64,000 nt of DNA, taken from Oikopleura dioica. Lineage: Eukaryota; Chordata; Appendicularia; Copelata; Oikopleuridae. Shown here in pieces: positions 24,152-36,293 of this stretch (position 1 is the first letter of the stretch; every line of letters starts with the position of its first letter). The notes under the pieces are model-generated. The model was not told where the DNA came from, made no database searches, and saw nothing but the letters and a program-made list of their open reading frames with translations. Made by a program: the position numbers and the translations under genes. The stretch is from assembly GCA_907165135.1 (NCBI GenBank), contig OU015566.1, positions 2,048,501 through 2,112,500 on the forward strand, read 5' to 3'.

Positions 24152-24880
24152 TTAAGCTAAAAAAGCCCGAAAATCATGATTTTCAAAGTCGATTTTGAGG
24201 GTCAAAAAGTCGAAATAGAATTTTACTACAATAGAGAAAACTGATCCTCAGAACTCAGAGAATCAATTCCCAAAAATCGTCAAACATGACGGGGGGGTCC
24301 TTAATTCAAAATTTCTATCCAAAAAGCAGTAATTGACTTTTTGAGGCTTTAGATTTAAGATTGTGCTACCCTTAATTTTCCTCAATTTTCGTTGAGCAAA
24401 AAAGAGCCTTGTCAAATCAGATATGCGCCAGCGAGTTAAATCCAAGCTGATCGCCAGCTGTAACAGATTCAATTTGCTTAACCCATATTGTAGCGAATTG
24501 AATCTGAATCTCCCGCTTCGACCCGTAAAAAGAAGAACAATCATCGGCAGCAGCGAGATTGTCCTCCTTCTCCACGTTTTATCCAGCCCTGGAAGATAGA
24601 TATGTCCTCAATATTTTGATAAGGGATGAAAAACATCAAACGAAAAGAGAAAATCCTCAGACCGCTATACACGTGGCTAAGAAAACCAGAAAGTTATCAA
24701 AACTTGGACAAGCTAATCGCGAAGACTGACCGTAATTTGATGCCCTTTTGACTTGCTGATACCCGTTCATCTCCCTTTCCTTTCCTTATCTCTTCAGACA
24801 TATTTTTTCTTTTTGGGGTTCACTTAAGGGTAAAGATATTTTTAAGGGTCTCAACGAATTAATTAAGAACTATGGTCCTA

Positions 24881-25154
24881 AATTCGAAAATAGCTTGGAG
24901 GAACCCTTAGTGAACCCTCTTTCTTACCCTTATTGGAGCCTATATCCTATACCTTACCCTTAAATAGATTTGAGATACCCGTATTCAAAATCTTACCGTC
25001 AAATCAAAGGGAAGGGCATAACCATAAACTGTGGTCAAGAAGGTTTTAATAAGGGTATCGCCAATCTATTTCAAGGTTAGGTCAAGAGTAAAGGCTCTAA
25101 TAAGGGTAAGAAAGGGGGTTAAATAAGGGTTTTTTCCAAGCTATTTCCGAATTT
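24881..25154. repeat. Imperfect foldback element
   Basis: The left arm beginning AATTCGAAAATAGCTTGG is mirrored by CCAAGCTATTTCCGAATT at the right. The inner parts (CTTACCCTTATTGGAGCCT against AGGCTCTAATAAGGGTAAG) continue the palindrome with mismatches. Rich in TACCCTTA/TAAGGGTA words. No coding content. Confidence 0.6.
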
Positions 25155-25671
25155 CTTTTTTATGAAATAAAAATTTGGACGCAAGATTAAAGTTATCCAT
25201 AATTCAGAAAATATTAATAAATTAAATTTTTCGAAAGTTAATGTTAATTATTTTGGCAACAATCTTTCTCGTTCATGGGAAAAAGAGGAGATGCCCTTAT
25301 TTTTGGTTGTAAAAATTCTAGTTTTTTGGGAATTCAAGTTTGAGATTAATCTTTTAGAAACATCAAATTCGCCGGATTTTGATACAGTAAGAGATCTTTT
25401 AGAGTTGGCCTTTTTCTACTATTTTTTGGTGTAAATACCGCGAGGCGCATTTCTCTGGCCTCTCGAATGCCAAAAGAGCGCCTCGGCGGAGATTTTCGCT
25501 CAACCTGAACCCGACCATAAGCCGACCTAAAACTAACGTGGGAATATATTCCGACCGAGAACGGTCACTTATCGGACCCATTTTCTTCCGTATCTTTTTA
25601 TTCGAATTGTGGTTTTTTAATTTTCCCTTTTTTTGATAAAAAGGCATTTTCGAAAAACAAAGTTAATTTAA

Positions 25672-26337
25672 GGGATCCCCCGATTTCCCGAACTTTGACC
25701 CGTATCTACTTTTTCTGGTCTTACTTATGAGTATGATTAGTAGCGCATTTTAAAGCCTGCTTAGAATCAGCTTAATATCCTAACATTCGCTTATGCATTA
25801 GAGGCCGTCAAAGTGATTAAAGTTGACGAAAATGGCCATTTTAGACCATTTTCAAATCGTATCTCCTTTTTTTGAGGCTATTCAATCACAGATCTTTTTG
25901 CATTTATAGAGAGCTCAGACCCTAGACTTAATATTCTGGTAGAATCAGCATGACTGGCTGAGTGAAAAAAAATTTTCTAATTGTAAAACTTTTTGGAGCC
26001 ATTTTGGGCATTTTTTTGGTGGTTAAATGCTCTCTAGCGCCAACAAATGGTCGAAAACTCAAGTGCGGTTATTATATTCGTGATCTAGACATTCTAAGCT
26101 TTCGATCAACCCCAAATTTGTCCCCTCTTGATAACGATGAAAAATCGTAAAAAATTGCGATTTTCGCACAAAGTACAATTTACATGCATTTTCCCAAACT
26201 TTGAAAGCCAAAATTTTGGGGATGCATTTATGTAAATGGGTACTATAATACATCAAAATGATCCTTAGAACACAAGGAATCTAATAATTGGCAATAATGA
26301 TCCGCGCCAAAGTTTTGAAAAATCGGGGGGTGATCCC
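25672..26337. mobile_element. TTAA-flanked element, GGGATC ends
   Basis: TTAA at 25668-25671 precedes GGGATCCCCCGATTT; the right end AATCGGGGGGTGATCCC is followed by TTAA at 26338-26341. About 666 bp and non-coding. Confidence 0.6.
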
Positions 26338-27585
26338 TTAAAAAGTCGAATCATCCTAGATTTTCTAAAATGAATCATAGAAAATGACCGACATTGAAGA
26401 TTCCGAATCTGCTCAGCGGAAGTTACCGGATCGACGTAATTTGAAGCGAAATTTAAAATTCTGAGAAGCCTTTCGCGGCGCGGCCAGCTCGCTAATTTAG
26501 CTAAATAGGCTATTTGTCAATTAACAAAATATTTTTTGTCGTGGCTCTCTAATTATGAGTTGAAATTTCTGAAAATGATTGATTTTATAATTTTTGAGCA
26601 AAAAAATAATTCAAGAAAAAAAATTATTTTTGAAAAATTTTTTCAAAAAAATTCCGAAAAAAATAAATCCATTTTTTCGAACAAAAATTTTGACCAAACC
26701 CCAACCCGACCAAAAATTTTTTTTCGATTACGAACCATTGATTCTTCATTTAACCCATCTGCGATCATCTTCATATCTCTCGAGTATAGTTTTATATCTC
26801 AATCAAAATGTCACAAAAAGGAAGTCAAATATATTTCTATTTCAGAAATAAAAAAAAAGTTATTTAAAAAACGAAAGCTATGCGATTTTCGTATCTTTCA
26901 ATGTCAAAAAATTTTCTTGGCTTCCGCAGCGGAGCATTCACCGCGGCGCGATCGCGATTTCTCAGGGCTGCTCGCGAGCGCCCTCGCTCCCGTGAATAGA
27001 GAATAATGGAACAGAAGAGTTATAGAATGAAAGTCACAGAAGGATAACGGTATGACTAACTTCAGACTCTGTAAAAGGGTGATTCAGTATGAATTATACT
27101 ATTCAGAATACCGCATTGTTTTAATTGAAGTAAAATTACGCCGGTATTACATATTCCAATAAAAAAATGGAAGATTCGAAGCTTTCTAAAAGTTTATCAA
27201 ATGTTGCAAAACAGGATCAGATTGCATAAACGGACCAAAAAAGAACACACTGACGAGTAATCCTCTTCAATTTTCTCCGTACTTAAGCCATGAATAAACA
27301 ATTCACTTGAATAATTATTTGTGACACGAATTAATCCTCAAAGAAAGGAATAATTTTTCTACTTGGGAATATTTTGTAATTAAATTCAGTTTCTTTTATG
27401 GCATTTAAAGTAAGTATTAACAAGGTTCATTGTAACAAGAATACAAAGACGACAAGATATTTTGACTAAGACAACGGTTCTTTTATCGAACTCATCCTCA
27501 CTCCTCCGATGAATATATCAATGAATTGAATCTTATATTGATTAAAATGATTTATGACCAAAAAATCTCAAAATGAAGGGATTGC

Positions 27586-27727
27586 GTCTGGAACCGACAA
27601 AGAAATTTCGACAAATTTTGCGTGGGCGGCTATTCGGCTGCTGATTGGCCGGTTCGCCCAATCCAGGCTTCTTATTGGTTGAAAATTTCCACGCGAAATT
27701 TGTCGAAATTTTGTGTCGGTTCCAGAC
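27586..27727. mobile_element. Foldback MITE family A, copy 3
   Basis: Arms GTCTGGAACCGACAAAGAAA and TTTTGTGTCGGTTCCAGAC flank an interior with GGCTGCTGATTGGCCGGTT. It matches the copies at 3693 and 28644 in structure and sequence. Non-coding. Confidence 0.75.
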
Positions 27728-28455
27728 TGCTCCCCAAAATCTACTCAGCAATCTTACTAAAAAAAAGGGTGTCAATGTGACAATTGAAAAGATAAGTCGT
27801 CTCAAACATCCACTAAACGAACTTAACCTCCTTCAAAACCGACAACATTCTGAGTTGTGATTCACCAACATAAATTCTAGCAACATCGTCAACAATTCCG
27901 CATCACCATTCCGGGGTCAACCAATCTTCCCACAGTCCTCCCTTCCTCCATCGTCTCGTTTTCCGCGAGGGTACCCTTGCCGGCTCGCATGAATGCTGTT
28001 CCAAGGCCAGCGTTCTCTTTTTTTTACAATTTTTTAACAAAGACGCTCTCAGACCGGAAAACCTCGCCAAAGAAGATGGCGATGGTTATGGTGGCAACCG
28101 CGAGCGAACTTTTTCGCCAACGATTTTTTTCTATATTTCCTGGAAATAGCTTTACGCTAGATCGCAAGAATTAAGAAGGAGGGGCGGAAGATTTTAACCC
28201 CTTGGTAAGTTCTGAAGAGATTAAAAGAAGGAAATATTAAGGGTGTCACCAAGTTAACTCCTTTGAACCGTTGAACGCTTTCTGACGCCCGGATCTTAAC
28301 CTTTCGGTCAAACGACTAAAATTGATCAAAGAGATTTTCGTAAATTTGACAAGAAGATTGACCCTCGAGGGCCAGCCAAACCTTCTCTTTTTACTTTTTT
28401 CGCGTTCTTTTTTGCATGTCTATCGCTCAGGGAAATATGTAGAGCGAGTGTAAAT

Positions 28456-30994
28456 ATGAACATTTCAGAGTCGAGAGAACAAGCGAAAATGGGACGCTGC
28501 GACGGATGCATGGACAATCCCTTCGGGAGATTTGTCATGCGGAATTTACTCCTGCCAAGGGTTCAAATTAATTCTAGAGCTTTCAGTGCACTTATCTCTT
28601 TTTCGATGAAAATTGAGATTCGAGGTCCTGATTTTGGGGGAGGTGTCTGGAACCGACAGAAATATTTCGACAAATTTTAAGTGGAAATTTTCAACCAATC
28701 AGAAGCCTGGATTCGGCAAAAAGGCCAATCAGCAGGCGAGTCGGTTCCAGACACCATCCCTATTTTGGGATGAGGGTTAACCCTAACCCTAACCCTAACC
28801 CTACTTTACAGGTTTGAACCCCTGAAAAGATCATGACAATCTCAGGAGTAATCCTGGGAATCTGCCTTGGATTCGGGTTAAAAGCTGTTGAACCGCCATT
28901 CGACAAAGTCGACATTGAATACATAAAATTCCCCGGAACAATGCTTTTACAAGCACTTAAAATGTGCGTCTTGCCCCTGATCGTATTCTCGATTATCTCT
29001 GGCATCGCAAGTCTGGATTCCAAGACGACTGGAAAGATGGGAGGCATTGCTGTCGCCTATTATGGAACTACCACGCTGTTGGCTGTTATTGAAGGAATCA
29101 TCCTTTGCGCAGCGATTAGGGTAGAAAAATCAAATTTACGGGCAGAGAGTGATGATAAATTCTAGCCTGGAGTCACCCCTGGCTCTTCAAGTGGAGAGGT
29201 TGTTTCGACATCCGGTGATTTGGCTACTGTCGATACTCTTCTCGACTTGATCCGAAATCTTCTCCCGACCAACATCGTCATGGCCACTTTCTCCCAGTCC
29301 AGCACTTATCGAAAGCGAACCATTACGACCCACGATTGCAGAGGTTTATCACCTGGACTTTTGGGAACAATTTTTGATGAGGATTCATATGATATCAATT
29401 GCATAACTACAACCAAAGCTTTTTCGCTGACAAAAGATAATGTCAACGATCCGGACTATGGCTACAACTCAACTCTTTGCTCCTGTGAGTGTTCTCTTCC
29501 TTGTTTTTTTTTCGAACCAAATTCTAGATGTACAGACAAAGGAAGAATTCATCAATTCCGAGATGCAATACGAATGCGAGTGGAAAGGAATCGGCACTAA
29601 CTACAGTCACACTGGAGGTGGACCACGAGAAAACGTCCTCGGTGTCCTTTTTTTCTCAATCTCCCTCGCTTTGGCCATCACTAGAATTCCTGACAAGCGA
29701 ATTCGGGTGCGCAAAAGTGGGAAATTTATTGATTGACTATGTTTTAGGAAGTTTTGGTTGCGTTTTTCAACGCTATGAATGATGCTATTCTTCGAGTCGT
29801 TTTTGTCATCATTTGGTACGCTCCCATTGGTATCATTTTCCTCATTGGTTAGTTGAGACAACATGAGCTTGGAAACGGTTTTTTTCGATTTTGACATTAT
29901 TTCCAGCGCCGATTGTGATGTCCGACGATTTCAACGAAGTCGGTCTGAGCCTCCTTAGATACTCAGGAACTGTAATTGGCGGTTTGGCTCTTCACAGCTT
30001 GATTATTTTGCCCATTGTCTTCATTCTCGGTATGTTGCGTTCCGGTTTGCGGTTGTTTACGTTTTCTTTCCTCTCAAAAGAAAATTATTTGTTATGGCGA
30101 AAAATTTAGGCACGAAGGACTTTACCCTTAGAGCTCCACTGAACGTGATCAAATATGTGAAGGGAGTCAGTCAGGCGCTTCTTACCGCTTTTGCCACCGG
30201 TTCAAGGTGAGGAATTTTCAATATTTCGATCAATAAATAGCTTGAACTACTAGTAAATCGTTTCGGAGGAAATCTTGAAATAAAATCCTGAAAAGAAAGG
30301 GCGGAAGTAACTTTGTATTCTAGTTCCGCCACCTTGCCCCTTACAATGTCGACGCTGGAAATCAACAATGACATGGACCAGCGAATAACTCGATTTGTTT
30401 TGCCAATCGGAGCGACAATTAACATGGATGGAACGGCTCTGTACGAAGCTGTTGCTGCTATTTACATTGCTCAGGCGGAAGGATTGCCGCTCAGTTTTGG
30501 GGATTATATTTTGATCAGGTATCTATTTTTACGGTTTTCGCAATCAAAATGAAATTTTCCAGTATCACGGCTACAGTAGCATCGATCGGCGCTGCTGGAA
30601 TCCCACAGGCTGGCCTCGTAACCATGATCATTGTTCTCACCGCGATTGGACTTCCTCCAGATCGAGTTTCGCTCATTCTCGCCGTCGATCCTATTCTTGA
30701 CAGGTATTGTTAACTTCTTCGATTTCTCTTTTACATGTTTCTCGAGTACGGAAGTGGGGTCACTAAATTACATTATTTTTGTAGATTCCGAACTGCCATC
30801 AATGTCATGGGTGATGCAATGGGCTGCGGAGTCGTCAGAGCAAATGTTTCACTCGATGGTAAGCTCTAGAATTCATCTTTCCTCTCACTGGCTTTTATTT
30901 CTCAGAAATCGAGCAAGCTGGAGTTCAAAATGACGCGCTAGAAGAGCCCGCTTCTCCTCCAAGAAAGAAGAATCAAGTCGCCTCAGAACTTTAA
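28456..30994 (+). CDS. SLC1-family glutamate/aspartate transporter
   Basis: Eleven exons: 28456-28560, 28830-29120, 29166-29484, 29528-29706, 29748-29847, 29907-30029, 30110-30206, 30324-30518, 30563-30703, 30785-30858, 30906-30994; 570 residues in frame. The protein has the SLC1 landmarks: TM1 [12 protein letters not shown], the TM2-3 region, a Cys-containing extracellular loop with NST and NYS glycosylation sequons, hairpin 1 [12 protein letters not shown]7 [10 protein letters not shown], hairpin 2 [11 protein letters not shown], and TM8 [14 protein letters not shown]. The Asp and Arg of TM8 that bind acidic amino acids in EAATs are present, so acidic substrates (Na+-coupled) are expected rather than neutral ones. 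Exon 1 and its 269-bp intron are less certain: the intron contains a foldback MITE and a telomere-like run. If exon 1 is wrong, translation could start at 28833 without the N-terminus. AATAAA lies at 31095-31100. Confidence 0.9.
28644..28752. mobile_element. Foldback MITE family A, copy 4, inside SLC1 intron 1
   Basis: GTCTGGAACCGACAGAAATA on the left is mirrored by CGGTTCCAGAC on the right. The middle is shortened relative to the other copies but keeps the AATCAGAAGCCTGGATT and CCAATCAGCAGG words. It lies wholly within the first intron of the transporter gene. Confidence 0.7.
28777..28802. repeat. Interstitial telomere-like repeat (CCCTAA)n
   Basis: Four tandem CCCTAA units with a TTAA start, directly 3' of the foldback MITE and just upstream of transporter exon 2. 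TTAGGG is the usual chordate telomere unit; four copies mean an internal remnant, not a chromosome end. Confidence 0.8.
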
Positions 30995-32805
30995 TAATAA
31001 CAATTCCAATCACCTCTTTTCTACTTCGCTATCTTTCCCTAGAATAATACTCTTGAAATCATTAAATGTTCAGTATTACTATTTAAATTACTATAATAAA
31101 CTCTTACCGTCTGATTTAGACGGACTTAGCAGTAATTCTGGAGATTCATGGATAAATTAATTTTGAAATTTCTTTTGAAAAACGAAAAAACTTCAGTTGC
31201 CTTAGTTATTGATGCAAAAGAAGTACGCTGTATCCGTGTAAGTCGTAAGTGATGCTGGCGCCATGTTGTCGGGCGCTTAGTTTTTTCATCAAACGTAAAG
31301 GACAGAAAATAATTGGAATGGGGTTATCGTTAGCTGAAAAATATTGATATTTTCTTAGCACTGTTTCTTCTGAGCTGAGGTGAGCTAGCGGAGCTGAGGT
31401 CGAAAATGAGCTAGCTGAGCTGAGCTGGCTCCCTATGAAGAACCATTGAGCTGAGCTGAGCTGGCTTTCTTCAGAAAAATTGAGCTGAGCTGAGCTGACC
31501 CTCACTTCAAAATTGCTGAGCTAAACTGAGCTGAATTCTAGCTCAGCTAGCTTACAAAATTTGCAATTCTGTTTCGGAGACGAAATATGGTCCGTTTTAT
31601 ATGAGACTCTAAATTGATAGTTATTATTCGATCAGCATGATTTCTTATTGAATTTATCAAAAATGATGATGAACCAGGTTATCTATTGACAGACTCTATA
31701 CTAAATTAACAAAACTATTTAAAAGGATAGAATAAATATTAATAATTATATATAATTATAATTTTCCTGTATAAAGAACCAAAAATAGAAAAGATTTTTA
31801 TGTGGAAACGATTTTTATAAAAAGAATTTCAGCCAAAAGAAACCGCAAAGTCAAGTCTCAAGCACTCACTTGTTTTTGCTCGAGCGCCGAGTGTTGTTAT
31901 TGCACTCCTTGTAAAGTACTCGATTTTCCTTGTAATCATAATTGCAAAGAGAAATCTTTTTCAGCTAATGTTACCTTGCCGCTCCAGGGCCAGGGCTCCA
32001 AATTTGATCGAAAAATTAACAGGCTAGGTTTTCTAAAATCTTATATTTTCGACAAGTTACCTAAGCCAGAATGTGTGGCGTTCGAGCTAAAATCGCTTAG
32101 GTGATTTTGAACCCTGCTTTTTCCGCAATTTAACCCGCTGCCTCGAGAGTAGCCCCTGTTCGGCTCGCTAGTAACTTTTTCCAGCCACCCATCTAGAAGA
32201 ATTTTCGAATCGAATATGAATTTGATATCACTTTTTTGGTAACGTTATAATTTCATGTTCTTGAGACAAAAACGCACTAAATTGATGCAAATTCCTTCGA
32301 CTCTCCAGACAAATTTTATCTTCTCGAGACAAAAATTTGTCTTTTTTACAGTTTATGAAAAAAACAAAAAAAAAATACATTTCTAATACTTGAGAAAAAT
32401 TTGATGGAGATTTTTATATTGTTTTTTCCGTCCAGATCGTTGAGAGACGAAAAACTGACGGGAAAAAATGGCATCTTGGAATGAAAAATCTGCGTTTTGA
32501 GTGAAAAATTTCATCAAGAATATTAATAGATTTTGTCTCCTTTCCCAAAAATTTGCCTCGTTGAAAGATTATTAAAAATAACAGCTGAATTCAGAATAAA
32601 AGAAAGATTTTACGCAATTTTTCTGCACAAGAGAACCCCAAGTAACTTCTGACGAAACGCAGGTTAGTTAACGAAAGCTAACATGTGCGAGCGCGACAGC
32701 ACTTGATTTCCCCGAAGCACCCAAAACAAAACGTAGCATATAACTCGCGGTTGACAGCAGAGCAGACATCAATCTCCAGCACTTGCAGAAAAGCAGGAAA
32801 AGAGA
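30995..32805. other. Intergenic region between transporter and repeat protein
   Basis: Holds the transporter 3' UTR with AATAAA, the GAGCT repeat block, and AT-rich DNA. A 100-codon plus-strand frame at 31802-32104 is Cys-rich in its middle but has no splice or start context, so I do not call it. Upstream of 32806 the words CATATAACTCGCGGTTGACAG (32738-32757) could hold a weak TATA-type promoter. Confidence 0.4.
31365..31570. repeat. GAGCT tandem repeat block
   Basis: Degenerate (GAGCTGAGCTG)n in both orientations, ending in TTACAAAATTTGCAATTCTG. The end resembles the right terminus of the hAT-like element at 40430-40630, so this is probably an older truncated relative. No target-site duplication found. 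Confidence 0.65.
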
Positions 32806-35704
32806 ATGAAGCTAGGAAGCTTTCTCCTAGCATCAGTGGCGGAAGCCGGGTACTTCCAGGGCTACAACAAGCTGACCGATGAGGAGAGAGAAGAGCGCCG
32901 CGTTCTCTGCGATGCCAAGATTGACGAGACGCAAGCCAAGTTCCCTGTAGAGAATGGATCATGGGATTGCCCCGGCTACGGAAAACTGAGATCGAAGGTC
33001 CGATGCCACCCGATCTGCGATAAGGGCTTCAATCCAGACTGGACCAGCCACTCCAACTCCAAGCCGAAAAAGCATAGCCCACGTTTTATGGCTCGATGCG
33101 GAGATCCAGCAACGATCGCCCGAAAGTAAGTTAAAAGTCATCTAAAAAGCACGCAATAACAAATTTCAAAGGAATCTCCCTCTTGATACCGTCTTCAAAT
33201 GCTCACCGAGAGCACCACATCCTTGCGAGGCGTCAGCCGCTACCCTCGACATCCCTGATGGCAGCATCACTTTAAGGACGAAGATCAACCGCAAGCGGGC
33301 AGACTACGTGGTCTACTGCGAAGATGGAACAAAGATGGGCGGAGTTCACTGCAACAACGGTGTTTTCAACGCCCCGAAGTGGAACAGACAAGACTGGAAG
33401 CAGTCTTGCGTTGGAAAAACAACGACGATTACACCGCCAGCTACCGAACCACCAACGGAGCCACCAACTGCGCCACCAACGGAGCCTCCAACTGAGCCGC
33501 CAACGGAGCCGCCAGCACCAGTTGATCCATGCGAGGGCGTTGCCGGCTGCACCACTTTCGTCGGCGTTGACGCAATAGCACCAGTGAAGCGCACTTGGTC
33601 TGAACCAATCATCGCTCAACCCAGCTACAAAGTCTCCGTTGACATTCTCTGTGATTCTTCCATGGGCGTCACAGACGACTGGAGAAACATCGTTCGTTTC
33701 AGCGATGGTGACGAAGATGATCAGCCTGGCGATCGTCAATTTGGCATCTGGCGGCACCCGAACGAGGCGCGCAAATTGCATCTCGTGGTCAATGATGGAA
33801 CCGAAGACAAAAATTGGGTTGATGTTCAATATACTTGCACAGAAGGCGAATGGAATACGTACTCCGTGACTCAGCTTGAAAACGATAAGTCTGAGGTCGA
33901 ATACTACCTCAGCGTTGATGGTGTCGAAGTTCTCGCCGGAACCTACAAGAAATGGGAGACTCCTAACGGTGTCAACATGTGGGGCTATTTTTCGGACAAA
34001 TACACTGAAGCAGCTTCTTCCTTCCTCGTCAAGAATTTCTACCACCAAGAATTGACTCCCGCCTGCGAAGTTGATCCATGCAATGGTGATCCTGACTGCA
34101 CCACGTTCATTGATGGCTGTGGACTTCAGCCAATCGTCAACACCTATTCCGATGCAGTCACCATTCAAGCAAGCTACAAAGTCTCAGCTGATGTTCTTTG
34201 CGACTCTTCTATGGGAGCTCTTGGCAGCTGGAGAAACATTTTCCGGTTCGGTGATGGTGGAGACAAAAGCAATGCTGGCGATCGAATTTTTGCTATGTGG
34301 CGACAAGACGATGACGCCCATAACTTGTACATCGCAGTTCACGATGGAAACCAGGCCAATTACTATGATGTCGCGTATTTTGAGTGCACCGAGGGCGAAT
34401 GGAACACGTACTCCGTCACCCAGGTTGAAAACGATGAGTCCGAAGTCACATACAGCCTGACTGTCGACGGAACCGAGCTTTTGACCGGTACCTACAAGAA
34501 ATGGAAAGCACCCCAAAATCGAGACGTGTGGGGATACTATTCTGACAACATCTACTCTGCTGCGTCTTCATACGTTGTCAAGAATTTTTACTACCAACGA
34601 CTCACCCCAGCCTGCAGAACTGATCCCTGCGATGGATCTGACGAATGCACCACCTTCATCGATGGATGCGGACTTCAGCCAATCCAAAACACCTATTCCG
34701 ATCCAATCACCATTCAACCAAGCTACAAAGTCGCAGCCGATGTTCTTTGCGATTCTTCTATGGGAAATGACGGCAGCTGGAGAAACATCCTTCGTCTCAG
34801 TGATGGTGGGGAAAATTCCAATGCAGGTGATCGACAATTTGCTATGTGGCGCTCTAACACTGGCGTCCACAACTTGCTTATCGCAGTCGGCGACGGAAAC
34901 GAGGCTTATTACTCTAATGATGTAAACTACGAGTGCACTGAAGGCGAATATAACAACTATGCCGTCACCCAGCTTGAGAACGATAAGTCCGAAGTCACAT
35001 ACAGCGTGACTGTCGACGGTGTAGAGATTTTGACCAATACCTACAAAAAATGGAAGACTCCTAACAACAGAGACATGTGGGCCTACTATTCTGACAATCA
35101 CGTCGGTGCAGCTGCCTCTTACGTTGTCAAGAATTTCCACTATCAAGCACTTACACCGGCCTGCAGAACTGACCCATGCAACGGCGCTGAGGACTGCATC
35201 ACCTTCATTGATGGCTGTGGACTTCAACCAATCACGAACACTTACTCCCCTGCATTCACTGCTGCCAAAAGTTACAAAATCGGCCTCGAGTTCCTTTTCG
35301 ACTCGTCAATGGGAACAGATTCAAGTTGGAGAAGCGTTGCTAAAATCGGTGCCGGCGACAATTCGGGTATGGGCGATCGACAAATTGCAATCTGGCGAAG
35401 ACCAAGCTATGCTGACTCGTTCCAAATCTCAGTCAATGATGGGACCAAATCTAGCTATGAAAACTCTGTGTACTGGGAATGCAGCGGCGAGGGCGAATGG
35501 CAAACGATCGAAGCCGTTCAAAATGAGAATGGCGACGACACAGTCAGCTACGTTCTCACTGCCAACGGTGTGGAGCTCCTTTCTGGCACTTACTCCACAA
35601 GCCACACTCCATCCGGAACCAATCAGTGGGCCTACTTCAGTGACGCTTATTATTCTGCTGCTTCTTCCTATGTTGTCAAGAATTTCTATTATCACGCGCT
35701 TTAG
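32806..35704 (+). CDS. Secreted protein with four 183-residue repeats
   Basis: Two exons, 32806-33125 and 33172-35704, splice in frame (GTAAGT donor) to 950 residues. A short hydrophobic N-terminus (MKLGSFLLASVAEAG) is the signal peptide. A Cys-rich, sushi-like N-terminal part (CDAKI..WDCPGYG..CHPICDKGF..CEDGTKMGG..HCNNG) leads into a Pro/Thr linker of EPPT units. Four tandem repeats follow, starting at 33524, 34073, 34622 and 35171. Three are exactly 549 bp; the last lacks the C-terminal tail. Each starts DPC-x-G-x3-C-T-T-F and contains SYKV..LCDSSMG..W, GDR-x-F-x-W-R, and ends AASSYVVKNF. The pattern suggests a beta-sandwich, lectin-like fold, but I recognise no named family. A house (oikosin-type) or other extracellular matrix role is an inference. 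AATAAA lies at 35856-35861. Confidence 0.85.
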
Positions 35705-36293
35705 ATAATCACAATTTGATTATCCCAGATAATTTGTCGAAATAAGTAGATGGCTTGAAGAAGCCCCCCAAATTGTTTTATTTTTAAAAATTGTCCCTTT
35801 GATTTTTTTACAGCTCAAATTATTCTCATTCTCCTCTGATCTGATTTGGTTTATAAATAAAGATTCGCGATAGGCAAATATCTCAAACATTTTATGCATG
35901 AAATGGACTGAGAAAAAATCATCTCACGATTCTCTAAATGCAGTCGTTATTTTTTCAAAAAAACGTTTTTGCATCAGACTTCTATTTTGCTGGAATTTTT
36001 TCACGCAAGATATAACGCAGTTTTTTGTCGACGAGACGCGCAAAAAAAAAATTTTGATTCATTTTGATGAAGGTATAAACACTTTTTTCAATTTTCACGA
36101 AAAGCGAATATTATTTGGTTTTTTCATGAAAAGAGCATTTATTTTTGTGTTTCAGCGGTAAAACGGATCAGCAAAATAATGTGAAGGTATGTATTGGTTG
36201 GTGGCTTTTTACAGTAGCTTAAAAGATATTTCATATTTGGAAAAGGAAAGATTTCTACCTGTACAATATCTTTTTGATGATTTTTGTTGCATT
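35705..36293. other. Convergent intergenic region
   Basis: 3' flanks of the repeat protein (+) and the FN3/LCCL gene (-). An AATAAA for the plus gene is at 35856-35861. A plus-strand frame at 35898-36161 is Phe/Lys-rich AT product and not called. Confidence 0.5.

Larger units (their letters stand above)
22456..24300. mobile_element. Composite TTAA-flanked element containing two nested elements
   Basis: TTAA (22452-22455) then GGACCCCTCCGTCATC; the right end CATGACGGGGGGGTCC is followed by TTAA (24301-24304). Inside are two further elements, 22624-23281 and 23473-24151, each with its own TTAA pair and different inverted ends. Removing both leaves about 500 bp of host element. No transposase sequence is present in any of the three. 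Confidence 0.6.
15173..28455. other. Gene-poor, transposon-rich interval
   Basis: Apart from the repeats listed individually, I see no gene I can support. The stretch is AT-rich, with many occurrences of TTAAGGGTGTC-type words, GCCGC hairpins and CCTGAGTCAGG-type palindromes (19570-19710). A short stop-free plus-strand segment at about 15713-15860 has coding-like composition but no confirmed splice partners. Upstream exons of the ankyrin-repeat gene on the minus strand are expected here but were not identified. Long open frames such as 26536-27006 are low-complexity A/T products. Confidence 0.6.

Noticed and set aside
26536-27006. 156-codon plus-strand frame
   Set aside because: Composition is Lys/Phe/Asn from A/T runs, no splice sites or domain, in a transposon-rich region.
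28777-28802. Chromosome end
   Set aside because: Only four telomere-type units, with coding exons on both sides.
33272-34168. 298-codon minus-strand open frame
   Set aside because: It is antisense to the repeat protein, and similar antisense frames recur in the other repeats (34568-35227), so it is a shadow of the repeated coding sequence.
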